Positions 35,880 through 43,878 of a DNA stretch of 64,000 nucleotides are shown in pieces. Each line of letters begins with the position of its first letter. The first letter of the stretch is position 1. This DNA is from Salinisphaera sp. T31B1 (GTDB taxonomy: Bacteria > Pseudomonadota > Gammaproteobacteria > Nevskiales > Salinisphaeraceae), in NCBI RefSeq assembly GCF_040361275.1, contig NZ_APNH01000002.1, positions 682,001 to 746,000 on the forward strand, in the 5' to 3' direction. Position numbers and translations under genes: made by a program. The notes under the pieces were generated by a model, which worked only from the letters and a program-made list of their open reading frames with translations, did not search any database and had not been told where the DNA came from.

Positions 35880-38033
35880 TTACGACATCTGGAAATAGGT
35901 TTCGCCGTTGGCCGCCATCTTGCGCATACGCTCGGTCGGCTCATAGAGCTTGCCCAGATGCCCATAGCGATCGGCCTTCTCGCAGACCGCTTTCAGCCCG
36001 AGCGAGTCCGCGTACTTGAGCGCGCCACCGCGAAACGGCGGGAAACCCAGCCCCATGATCAGACCCATGTCGACCTCGTTGGGAGTCTCGGCAATCCCTT
36101 CCTCGAGCGCGCGGGCCGCTTCGATAATCATGGGAATCATCATGCGATCGACGATCTGCTCGGCGTCGAACTCCTGAGCGCCGTCGCGCTGGACCGTCTT
36201 GATGAGCTCGTAGGCCTGCGGATCTTCGGATTTCTTCGGACGGCCCTTCTTGTCCTTTTCATACTTGTAGTAACCCGAGCCCGTCTTCTGGCCCAGGCGA
36301 TTGTTCTCCACCATCACGTCCAGCGAAGATTTCTCGTCCTGGTCCATCCGATCCGGATAGCCTTCGGCCAGCACTTCCTCGACATGCTGAGAGGTGTCCA
36401 TACCGACCACATCAGACAGATACGCCGGGCCCATGGGCCAACCGAACTTCTCCATCACCTTGTCGATCTGGGCAAAATCCGCGCCGTCGGCGATGAGCTG
36501 CTGAAAGCCGAAGAAATACGGAAACAGGATTCGATTGACCAGAAAGCCGGGACAGTCGTTGACCACGATCGGCGTCTTGCCCAGCTTGTGGGCAAAATCG
36601 ACGATGGTGGCAACAGCCTCTTCCGAGGAGGCCTTGCCCTTGATCACCTCAACCAGCGGCATCTTGTGTACCGGATTGAAGAAATGCATACCCAGAAAGT
36701 TCTCGGGGCGCTGCAGAGCCTCAGCCAGCGAGTCTATGGAGATACTCGAGGTATTTGATGCAAGTATCGACTTTTCTGAGACTTTTTCTTCTGTCTCAGC
36801 CAAAACCGATTTCTTGATCTTGGGGTTCTCGACTACGGCCTCGATCACCGCGTCGACACCCTCGAACTCGGCGTAGGACAGGGTCGGCCGGATGCGAGAC
36901 ATCCCCTGGGCCATGGCGGCCGTATCCAGCTTGCCGCGCTCGACGCCTTTGGAGAAGTGCTTGGCCGCCTCTTCCAATCCCTGGTCGATCGCCTCTTCCT
37001 TGATGTCCTTCATCAGTGTCGGCACGCCCTTGTAGGCGGCCTGGTAGGCAATGCCGCCTCCCATGATACCCGCGCCCAGAACGGCAGCCTGGTTGATGTC
37101 GTGGGCGATCTTGCCGTATTTCTTGCCCTTTTTCTTGATCAGCTGATCATTGAGGAACAGCTGGATGAGCGCTGCGGCCTCGGTGGACTTGGCCAGCTTG
37201 ATGAAGCCCTCTGTCTCGATGGCGATGGCTTCGTCGCGCGACTTGTCCGCCGCCTGGGCCATGCGATCGATGGCCTCGATGGGTGCAGGGTAATTGCCCT
37301 TGGTCGCACCCAGTACGTAGCCCTTCGAGGTCTGAAACACCATGGCCGCTTCGGTACGGTTGAGCTTCAGCGGCGCCTTTTTCTCGGCCTTGCGCGCGGC
37401 CCAGTCGAATTCGCCTTCGATCGCACGGTCGAGCAGATCGCGTGCGGCTACCTCGAGTTCGTCGTCGGCGACCACCGCATCCACCATGCCGGCCTTGAAC
37501 GCCTTGTCCGCCGACCGAGGCTTGCCGTCGGCAATCCATTCGATGGCGTTATCGGCACCGATCAGGCGCGGCGCGCGCACGGTGCCACCGAAACCGGGGT
37601 AGATACCCAGCTGGGTTTCCGGGAAACCGATTTTTGCCGACTGCGTCATGACCCGGAAATCGGTGGCCAGACACATTTCCAAGCCTCCGCCGAGGGCCAA
37701 GCCGTTGATCGCGGTGACGCTGGGGAAATCGAGATCCTCGATGGTGGAGAACATCGCATTGGCATCGGCCATCCAGGCCTTCATCTGCTCGTCCGACGAC
37801 TTGAAGCGCTCGCCGAATTCCATGATATCGGCGCCCACGATGAACGCGGGCTTGGCCGATTTCACCAGTAACCCCTTGACGTCGTCGGCGTGCGACAGCG
37901 CCTTGGCAGCCTGGTTGAGATCGTCGATGGTGGCCTGGTCGAACTTGTTGACCGAACCTTCCTTGGCATCGAACGTCAGCACGGCGATGCCGTCGGCGAC
38001 GTCGACCGTCAGTGTGGAACCCTCATACAACAT
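35880..38033 (-). CDS. fadB: Fatty-acid oxidation multifunctional enzyme FadB
   Basis: FadB hydrates enoyl-CoA and oxidises 3-hydroxyacyl-CoA. The 717-residue protein begins MLYEGSTLTVDVADGIA, has the crotonase oxyanion region GLALGGGLEMCLATDF near residue 108 and the NAD-binding motif AVLGAGIMGGGIAYQAA near residue 315, then the dehydrogenase His region HFFNPVHKMPLVEV. Length is close to the E. coli protein (729). The ATG at 38033 is chosen because an AGGAGAG-like site precedes it; the upstream extension has no family pattern. Confidence 0.96.
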   Translation of the reverse strand: MLYEGSTLTVDVADGIAVLTFDAKEGSVNKFDQATIDDLNQAAKALSHADDVKGLLVKSAKPAFIVGADIMEFGERFKSSDEQMKAWMADANAMFSTIEDLDFPSVTAINGLALGGGLEMCLATDFRVMTQSAKIGFPETQLGIYPGFGGTVRAPRLIGADNAIEWIADGKPRSADKAFKAGMVDAVVADDELEVAARDLLDRAIEGEFDWAARKAEKKAPLKLNRTEAAMVFQTSKGYVLGATKGNYPAPIEAIDRMAQAADKSRDEAIAIETEGFIKLAKSTEAAALIQLFLNDQLIKKKGKKYGKIAHDINQAAVLGAGIMGGGIAYQAAYKGVPTLMKDIKEEAIDQGLEEAAKHFSKGVERGKLDTAAMAQGMSRIRPTLSYAEFEGVDAVIEAVVENPKIKKSVLAETEEKVSEKSILASNTSSISIDSLAEALQRPENFLGMHFFNPVHKMPLVEVIKGKASSEEAVATIVDFAHKLGKTPIVVNDCPGFLVNRILFPYFFGFQQLIADGADFAQIDKVMEKFGWPMGPAYLSDVVGMDTSQHVEEVLAEGYPDRMDQDEKSSLDVMVENNRLGQKTGSGYYKYEKDKKGRPKKSEDPQAYELIKTVQRDGAQEFDAEQIVDRMMIPMIIEAARALEEGIAETPNEVDMGLIMGLGFPPFRGGALKYADSLGLKAVCEKADRYGHLGKLYEPTERMRKMAANGETYFQMS

Positions 38034-38252
38034 GGATGGTGCTCTCCGATCGGTGAAACGGGCCAACCGCCAAAGCGGTCGCAGGGTAAGTGAAAACGGA
38101 CGATACGGTAGCGTACAGTCCGGCGCGCGACAATCGCCGTCCTGCACGCCGGCAAACGTTCGCAACAGGCCGTGTGGCGTACATCGTCGGCTTTTGACAG
38201 CCCTGACAGGCCATGGTTATCTAGACCCATCGCAAGCCAACGGGTCCCGGAC

Positions 38253-39260
38253 ATGGCGAAATCGGACAACCGTATCAGCAGACTGCGCAAGGATATCGAT
38301 CAGCTGCGCAAAAACTACACCGGCGCGCTCACTTCGGCCAATCGCGTGGTCTACGAAGGCATCGAGCAACTCGCCGAGCACGAGCTGGAAGCGATCCGGA
38401 CCCACTACGAACAGGCGCTGAACAATCTGAAGACGCTCAGAAAAGGCGGCGCACCGAAGGATCTGGCCGCCCAGCAACTGATGCTGTTACAGGAGACCAT
38501 CGATCGAATCCTGGCCAATGCACGAGAGAGCCTGGCGATTCTCGACAATACGCGACGGCAGATAAACAGCGAGATTCGAACCAACCTCAAGGGTAGCGAC
38601 AAACGCAGGCGCAGCGCCGCACAACAGGCCCGCAGAGCTGGATTGACCGCTACCAAGCGCACCGCCGAGCAGGCAAGCGATATCGCCGGCGCGGCAGCTG
38701 AGCACGTCGAGCAGGCTGCGGCGAGACCGCGCCAAAGCGCCGAGTCTGCGGCTGCCAGCGCCCGCGACGCAGCTGAAACGGACGCGGCAACGGCCGGCAC
38801 GCCAAGTCGCAGCGCCAAGAGCAGCACGGCAAAAAAGCGCACATCGACGAAGACCGCGGGCACCGCGCGGGGCAAAACGGCTGACAGCACAAAGCCACGC
38901 AAGACGGCTCGGCGATCTGCCCAGTCATCGAACACGGCGGGCAATGCCAAGACCAAGAAAGCCGCAGCGAGCGCCAAAGAAAGCCAGAACTCGCAGAAGC
39001 CAGTCAAAAAAGCCGCGACGCGCACGACGCCCAAATCGCGCAGCGAATCGACGAAGAGCACCGCGTCCTCATCGTCCACCACCAAGACGACGGCCAAGCG
39101 CAAGACCGGCACCTCCGGCAAGCGCGCGACCGCGTCGGGTTCCGGCAGGAAAACCGGCGCCACTGCTGCTGCCAAACGCAAGCGCACGGGCTCGGGCAAG
39201 CGCTCGACCACCGAAACCGCCGGCGGCGGCGGCACGTCCGGCAACCAAACCGACAGCTGA
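38253..39260 (+). CDS. Phasin-like coiled-coil protein with a Lys/Ala-rich histone-like tail
   Basis: The 335-residue protein has an N-terminal helical part (residues 1-115, coiled-coil heptads such as LRKDIDQLRKNY) like phasin/AlgP-type proteins, then a tail of about 200 residues made of Lys, Ala, Ser, Thr and Arg, with KKAAA-type repeats like those of histone H1-like and AlgP proteins. The tail is suited to DNA or polyphosphate/polyester granule binding. The ATG at 38253 gives MAKSDNRIS; nothing precedes it that fits. It diverges from fadB across 219 bases. Confidence 0.78.
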   Translation: MAKSDNRISRLRKDIDQLRKNYTGALTSANRVVYEGIEQLAEHELEAIRTHYEQALNNLKTLRKGGAPKDLAAQQLMLLQETIDRILANARESLAILDNTRRQINSEIRTNLKGSDKRRRSAAQQARRAGLTATKRTAEQASDIAGAAAEHVEQAAARPRQSAESAAASARDAAETDAATAGTPSRSAKSSTAKKRTSTKTAGTARGKTADSTKPRKTARRSAQSSNTAGNAKTKKAAASAKESQNSQKPVKKAATRTTPKSRSESTKSTASSSSTTKTTAKRKTGTSGKRATASGSGRKTGATAAAKRKRTGSGKRSTTETAGGGGTSGNQTDS

Positions 39261-39280
39261 ACGCAGCATTTGCTGTATCT

Positions 39281-39312
39281 TGAGGCCGCCCCGAGAGGCG
39301 GCCTTTCAGTTT
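39281..39312 (+). terminator. Hairpin terminator after the phasin-like gene
   Basis: AGGCCGCC and GGCGGCCT form an eight-base stem with a CCGAGA loop, followed by TTCAGTTTG. It lies 23 bases past the stop. Confidence 0.7.
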
Positions 39313-39364
39313 GATGCACCCGCCGCGCGGGACATCGTTGCCATTCATCGATTGTTTCGATCGC

Positions 39365-40297
39365 ATGCTAGATCTTGCCGATAGCACACAGCTGCTGCGT
39401 TTGCTGGCCGAACCCACGCGGCTGCGGCTGCTGCTGTTGCTCATCGACGAGCCGATGACCGTGGCCGAGCTGACCAGCGTCACCCAGCTCACCCAGAGCC
39501 GCGTATCCAGCCATCTGGCCCGGCTGCGCGAGGCCGGCATGGTCCAGGACCGGGCCGTCGCCAACGCCAACTTCTACTCGGTCGACGTACGCCGCTGGCA
39601 GCACGATCTGCGCCCTCTATGGGGCGCGTTGGTCGATCAGCTCGACGACACACAGGTCCACCGCGATCGGGAACACGCCGCCGAGATCGTACGCCGGCGG
39701 GCAAGCCGCAGCAGCTGGGTCGAATCGGTCGCCGGGCGCATGGAGCGCCAGTACTCGCCGGGCCGTACCTGGGAGGCGATGAGCCGTTCGCTGATCGAAT
39801 TGCTGGACCTGGGCCAGGTGCTCGATATCGCCTCCGGCGACGGTGTGCTGGCCGAACTGCTGTGCCGGCGCGCGGCATCGGTGACGTGTCTGGATCGCAG
39901 CGCAGCAGTGATCGAGGCCGCGCGCGCCCGCCTGGCCTGCCAGGGCAATGTCTCCTTCCGGATCGGCGACATGCATGCGTTGCCGTTTGCGGACGCCGGC
40001 TTCGATCAGGTGTTTCTGCTACACGCGCTCAGTTATAGTCCCACCCCGCAGATCGCGCTCGCCGAAGCCGCTCGCGTACTCAAGCCCGGCGGACGGCTCA
40101 CGCTGGCAACCATCGCCCGCCATGAACACGAGGCCACCGTCGCGGCCTACGATCACGTCAACCTGGGCTTCGAGGTCGCACAGCTGCATGAATGGCTCGA
40201 GAAGGCGGGCCTGGATGTCCGCGATTGCGATGAACGGGCACGAGAACCGCAGCCGCCCTATTTCCATCTGATCACCGCCAGCGCAGGCAAACCATGA
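39365..40297 (+). CDS. ArsR-type helix-turn-helix fused to a SAM methyltransferase
   Basis: The 310-residue protein has an ArsR winged helix in residues 1-90 (LLRLLAEPTRLRLLLLL, then TQSRVSSHLARLREAGMV) and a class I methyltransferase domain after about residue 130, with motif I in VLDIASGDGVLAELL and motif IV/post in HALSYSPTPQIALAEAARVLKPGG. No metal-binding Cys pair of ArsR sensors is seen. I use the ATG at 39365 because an earlier start would overlap the terminator; no clear ribosome site is present at either. Such fusions often neighbour methionine-cycle genes, but none is near here. Confidence 0.85.
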   Translation: MLDLADSTQLLRLLAEPTRLRLLLLLIDEPMTVAELTSVTQLTQSRVSSHLARLREAGMVQDRAVANANFYSVDVRRWQHDLRPLWGALVDQLDDTQVHRDREHAAEIVRRRASRSSWVESVAGRMERQYSPGRTWEAMSRSLIELLDLGQVLDIASGDGVLAELLCRRAASVTCLDRSAAVIEAARARLACQGNVSFRIGDMHALPFADAGFDQVFLLHALSYSPTPQIALAEAARVLKPGGRLTLATIARHEHEATVAAYDHVNLGFEVAQLHEWLEKAGLDVRDCDERAREPQPPYFHLITASAGKP

Positions 40298-40397
40298 TCG
40301 AAACGCCAGTGCCCCGTTCCATGCGCCTCGGTGCGTTCGCTACCAACCGATGCATATCCGCCGACCGCGCCGACGCGTGCCCACGAGCGCCGATCCG

Positions 40398-41141
40398 ATG
40401 ACCGCGACTGGCGATGAGACGACGCAGAGCCGACGCAAGTCGCGTGTGATCGCTGGCCTGATCTGGGTCGCGCTGCTGGTAACCGCGCTGATCTGGATCT
40501 ACGTGCAGGGTTGGTCGATCCGGGAGATCATGCGCCTGGTCTACGACTACGTGGTCAATAATCCGATCGCGCCGGTGGTCTATATCGTCATCTACGGCCT
40601 GCGTTCGTTCACGTTCTTCCCGGCCATGTGGCTGACCATCGCTGCAGGCAGCCTGTTCGGCTTCATCCCCGGGCTGATCTATGCGCTGATCGGCGAGAAC
40701 CTGTCGGCCAACACCGCCTATGCGCTTGCCCGGTTCTTCCGCCGGGACGGCGAGGCCGACGAAGCCAAGAACCCGCGGATCGCGGCTTTTCGACGACTGC
40801 TGGTCGAACAGGCTTTCCCGACCACCGTAGTACTGCGCGCTTCGTTTCTGCCGTTCGATCTGGTCAACTATGCCTGTGGCCTGCTGCGCGTACCGTGGAT
40901 CCCTTATTTTCTCGCCAGCATCATCGGCATGCTCCCGCCGATGATCACCTTCGTCAGCTTCGGGGCGACGGTCAATCTGCCGGATCTGCTCTCGCAGGAG
41001 ACCTTCTCTCCCGAGCAGCTCATCGACGCAAAACAGCTGATGATCTCCGCCGGGCTGCTCGTGGTCAGCGGCATCATCGCCTGGTTTGCACACCGCCGCC
41101 GCAAGAAGCTGGCCGACACCGCTGCACAGCGCACAAATTGA
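40398..41141 (+). CDS. TVP38/TMEM64-family membrane protein
   Basis: The 247-residue inner-membrane protein has about six hydrophobic segments and the VTT/DedA-like core with GENLSANTAYALARFF and RASFLPFDLVNYACGLL. Bacterial members include DedA relatives implicated in lipid flipping and membrane-potential maintenance; the specific role is not known. The ATG at 40398 is my choice; an ATG at 40350 gives an Arg-rich extension. It lies 54 bases before the mrpE start, so it may share a promoter with the antiporter operon. Confidence 0.8.
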   Translation: MTATGDETTQSRRKSRVIAGLIWVALLVTALIWIYVQGWSIREIMRLVYDYVVNNPIAPVVYIVIYGLRSFTFFPAMWLTIAAGSLFGFIPGLIYALIGENLSANTAYALARFFRRDGEADEAKNPRIAAFRRLLVEQAFPTTVVLRASFLPFDLVNYACGLLRVPWIPYFLASIIGMLPPMITFVSFGATVNLPDLLSQETFSPEQLIDAKQLMISAGLLVVSGIIAWFAHRRRKKLADTAAQRTN

Positions 41142-41195
41142 CGCGCCCCCGGGGGCTTTGTAGCCTTTAACCATTCGTTGATATCGAGGGGTTGC

Positions 41196-41693
41196 GTGCG
41201 TTATCTGCTCGGGCTGATCGTCGGCTTGGCCACGCTGTGGCTACTGCTGTCAGGACATTACTCGCCGATGGTGTTGAGCTTGGGCGCAGGCTCGTGCCTG
41301 TTCACGGCGTTCGTCTGCCACCGCATGGGCCTGATCGACGCGGAAACCGTGCCGCTGCATCTGATCGCACGCCTGCCCGGCTACCTTTTCTGGTTGGCGG
41401 TCGAGATCGCCAAATCGAACTGGGATGTCGCCAAACGGGTTATTCTGCCCGGCCGGCATATCTCGCCGACCATGGTCACACTCCGCGCGCGCCAGCGCAG
41501 CGAACTCGGCCAGACCATCTTCGCCAATTCGATCACCCTCACCCCCGGCACGGTCACCGTCGGTCTTCGCCGCGGTGTGGTCGAAGTTCACGCTCTGACC
41601 GAAGACAACGCGCGTAACATGGAAGGTGGCGAAATGGATCAGCGAGTCCGCGCACTGGAAGGCCGGTCGGCTTCGACCCGCGCCGGGCGCTAG
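41196..41693 (+). CDS. mrpE: Mrp-type antiporter subunit E
   Basis: MrpE is a two-helix membrane subunit of the multi-subunit sodium/proton antiporter. The 165-residue product shows TLTPGTVTVGL and the end segment MEGGEMDQRVRALEG, both typical. The start is a GTG at 41196 with a GAGGGG site upstream. It opens the ten-gene operon and is followed four bases later by mrpF. The same order E-F-G-MbhD/E-B-C-D is seen in the antiporter half of archaeal MBH hydrogenases (mbhA-H). Confidence 0.9.
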   Translation: MRYLLGLIVGLATLWLLLSGHYSPMVLSLGAGSCLFTAFVCHRMGLIDAETVPLHLIARLPGYLFWLAVEIAKSNWDVAKRVILPGRHISPTMVTLRARQRSELGQTIFANSITLTPGTVTVGLRRGVVEVHALTEDNARNMEGGEMDQRVRALEGRSASTRAGR

Positions 41694-41697
41694 CGCC

Positions 41698-41985
41698 ATG
41701 TTCTTCGCTGCGATCATCGGCGTGGCCGTGACCATGCTGCTACTGCTGGCACGCGCACTGCTCGGCCCCTCCGCCTACGATCGTATTCTCGCGATCAATC
41801 TGTTCGGAACCAAGACGGTGTTGTTCGTGTCCGTGCTCGGTTTTCTCAACGGACGTCCTGAATTTCTCGATCTGGGCCTGATCTATGCCCTGATCAATTT
41901 CATCGGCACCATCGCCGTGCTCAAATTCATGCAGTACGGCGATCTCGGCTGGGACGAAGCCAGCAAGGACGAACCCGATGTGTGA
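41698..41985 (+). CDS. mrpF: Mrp-type antiporter subunit F
   Basis: MrpF is a small three-helix subunit. The 95-residue product begins MFFAAIIGVAVTMLLLLARA and has GPSAYDRILAINLFGTKTV, the family pattern, with ALINFIGTIAVLKFM near the end. It lies between mrpE and mrpG in the same operon. The ATG at 41698 is used because the in-frame upstream start lies inside mrpE. Confidence 0.92.
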   Translation: MFFAAIIGVAVTMLLLLARALLGPSAYDRILAINLFGTKTVLFVSVLGFLNGRPEFLDLGLIYALINFIGTIAVLKFMQYGDLGWDEASKDEPDV

Positions 41986-42012
41986 CTACTCGCGCGATCA
42001 CCGGGGTTCGGT

Positions 42013-42342
42013 ATGCCGCTGATCATCGACACGGCCAGCTGGGTGCTGCTGCTTAGCGGCGCGGTTTTCAGCGTCATCGGCGGCATCGGCATACTCCGCA
42101 TGCCCGATTTCTATACCCGCATGCACGCGGCCTCGATCACCGATACCGCGGGCATGACGCTCATGCTGGGCGGGCTGATGCTGCAGGCCGGCTTCACGTT
42201 GGTTACCGCAAAGCTGGTGTTCATCCTGGTCTTTCTGATGATCACGAGTCCGACGGCCACGCACGCGCTCGCGCGCGCGGCATTGCATGACGGCGTCGCA
42301 CCCGAACTCGATCACGACAAGCGCGACCCGGACCTGACATGA
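42013..42342 (+). CDS. mrpG: Mrp-type antiporter subunit G
   Basis: MrpG is a three-helix subunit. The 109-residue product carries GGIGILRMPDFYTRMHAAS, the family signature, and FILVFLMITSPTATHALARA. Its stop overlaps the next gene by four bases. The C-terminus is polar and charged. Confidence 0.93.
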   Translation: MPLIIDTASWVLLLSGAVFSVIGGIGILRMPDFYTRMHAASITDTAGMTLMLGGLMLQAGFTLVTAKLVFILVFLMITSPTATHALARAALHDGVAPELDHDKRDPDLT

Positions 42343-42902
42343 CCACGGATATCGTGCTCAACGTACTGCTGCTGGCGATGCTCGCGATTACCGGGCTGGC
42401 GATCGCGCGGCTGCGCAATCTGTTTCCCGTGGCCATGCTGACCGGCCTGTACAGCCTGCTCTCGGCAAGCCTGTTCACGCTGCTGGACGCCGTCGATGTC
42501 GCCCTCACCGAGGCCGCTGTCGGCGCGGGCGTGACCACCGTGCTGTTCATCGCCACATTCGGCCTGACCCGTGCACGCGAAAAGACCGTACCGACCTCGC
42601 GCACGATCATCGGCCTGGTGGTGACGACACTGACCGGTGCGGCGCTGTTCTATGCCAGCCTCGACATGCCGCACTTCGGCGCCGCCGATACACCGGTGCA
42701 GACGCACCCGCTGCGCGAGCGTTATCTGGAGACCGTCAAGACCGAAATCGACGTACCCAACACCGTCACCGCGGTGCTGGGCAGCTACCGCGGCTACGAT
42801 ACGCTTGGCGAAGTGACCGTGATCCTCACCGCCGGCATCGGCGTGCTGATGCTGCTGGGCGTCAGCCGGCGCCGCAACGACGACCGACGGGACAAGTCCT
42901 GA
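42339..42902 (+). CDS. MbhD/MbhE-type antiporter subunit (DUF4040 fusion)
   Basis: The 187-residue protein joins two pieces found separately in MBH hydrogenases and inside the C-terminus of MrpA. Residues 1-85 match MbhD/DUF4040 (AMLTGLYSLLSASLFTLLDA, then DVALTEAAVGAGVTTVLF) and residues 90-187 match MbhE (IPNTV/VTAVLGSYRGYDTLGEVTVILTAGIGVL). The Glu in ALTEAAVG and GEVTV are conserved helix residues. It overlaps mrpG and the following mrpB-like gene, so it is an integral part of the complex. Confidence 0.85.
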   Translation: MTTDIVLNVLLLAMLAITGLAIARLRNLFPVAMLTGLYSLLSASLFTLLDAVDVALTEAAVGAGVTTVLFIATFGLTRAREKTVPTSRTIIGLVVTTLTGAALFYASLDMPHFGAADTPVQTHPLRERYLETVKTEIDVPNTVTAVLGSYRGYDTLGEVTVILTAGIGVLMLLGVSRRRNDDRRDKS

Positions 42903-43333
42903 TGCGCGAACACACCATCCTGCGCGTCATCACCAAGATCATCATCGCGCCGATCCTGATCTTCGCGCTTTATGTACAGTTCCACGGCGACTACAGCCCC
43001 GGCGGCGGCTTCCAGGCGGGCGTGGTATTCGCGGCAGCGATCATCCTGTATGCCTTGATCTTCGGCCTGGCTGACGCTCGGCGCGCGATCCCGCCCGGCC
43101 TGCTGCGTGTGACCGGTGCCCTCGGCGTGCTGATATACGCCGGCACCGGCGTAATCGCCATGCTCAAGGGCGGCAATTTCCTCGACTACGACTATCTGGC
43201 GCACGACGCCATTCACGGGCAGCACTATGGCCTGCTACTGGTGGAGTTCGGCGTCGGCGTGACCGTCGCTTCGGTGATTACCTCGATCTTCTATGTCTTC
43301 GCCGGGCGCGGACGTCGGGGAGACGGGGCATGA
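42902..43333 (+). CDS. mrpB: Mrp-type antiporter subunit B
   Basis: The 143-residue product has the MrpB core GDYSPGGGFQAGVVFAA near residue 28 and four hydrophobic segments. It shares a base with the previous stop (TGATG) and overlaps mrpC by four bases. MrpB is needed for full complex assembly in Bacillus. Confidence 0.93.
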   Translation: MREHTILRVITKIIIAPILIFALYVQFHGDYSPGGGFQAGVVFAAAIILYALIFGLADARRAIPPGLLRVTGALGVLIYAGTGVIAMLKGGNFLDYDYLAHDAIHGQHYGLLLVEFGVGVTVASVITSIFYVFAGRGRRGDGA

Positions 43334-43878
43334 GTCTGGCGGCGCTGTCGGAGAGCTTTTTCGGCCTGTTCAACTACTGGGTCGTCATCGTGTTGATGAT
43401 GATCGGGTTCTATACCGTCATCTCGCACGACAATCTGGTCAAGAAGTTGATCGGTCTGAACCTGTTTCAGACATCGGTGTTCATCTTCTATATCAGCATG
43501 GGCAAGATCACGGGCTCGACAGCGCCGATTCTCACCGATGGGGATCCGCTGTATGCGCATCCCCTGCCCCATGTGCTGATCCTCACGGCGATCGTGGTCG
43601 GCGTGTCGACCACCGCGCTGGGCCTGGCGCTGGTGGTGCGCATCCACGAAGCCTACGGCAGCATCGAGGAGGACGACGTACTCGCCGCCGATCTCGAGAC
43701 CCAGGACGAAGAGGCCGAAACCGAAGAGCAGCGCAGCGAGCAGGCCGAGGCCCGTCAGCAGGCCGAACAGCGTGACGACTACGACGACGGCCGTGAACAG
43801 GACGAGGATCACGACATCGACGACCCAGAACGCACCGCATCCCGCACCGCGGACGACGACGGGAGCCGCCACCGGTGA
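43330..43878 (+). CDS. mrpC: Mrp-type antiporter subunit C with a long acidic tail
   Basis: MrpC is homologous to NuoK of complex I. The 182-residue product has three hydrophobic segments with GLNLFQTSVFIFYISMG near residue 38 and HVLILTAIVVGVSTTALGLAL. After about residue 112 it adds a tail of some 70 residues that is dominated by Glu, Asp, Gln and Arg. Normal MrpC proteins are about 110-125 residues, so the tail is an addition. It overlaps mrpD by four bases. Confidence 0.92.
   Translation: MSLAALSESFFGLFNYWVVIVLMMIGFYTVISHDNLVKKLIGLNLFQTSVFIFYISMGKITGSTAPILTDGDPLYAHPLPHVLILTAIVVGVSTTALGLALVVRIHEAYGSIEEDDVLAADLETQDEEAETEEQRSEQAEARQQAEQRDDYDDGREQDEDHDIDDPERTASRTADDDGSRHR

Noticed and set aside
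38253-39260. Histone H1-like gene by its tail alone
   Set aside because: The N-terminal 115 residues form a phasin-like coiled coil, so it is not a pure histone-like protein.
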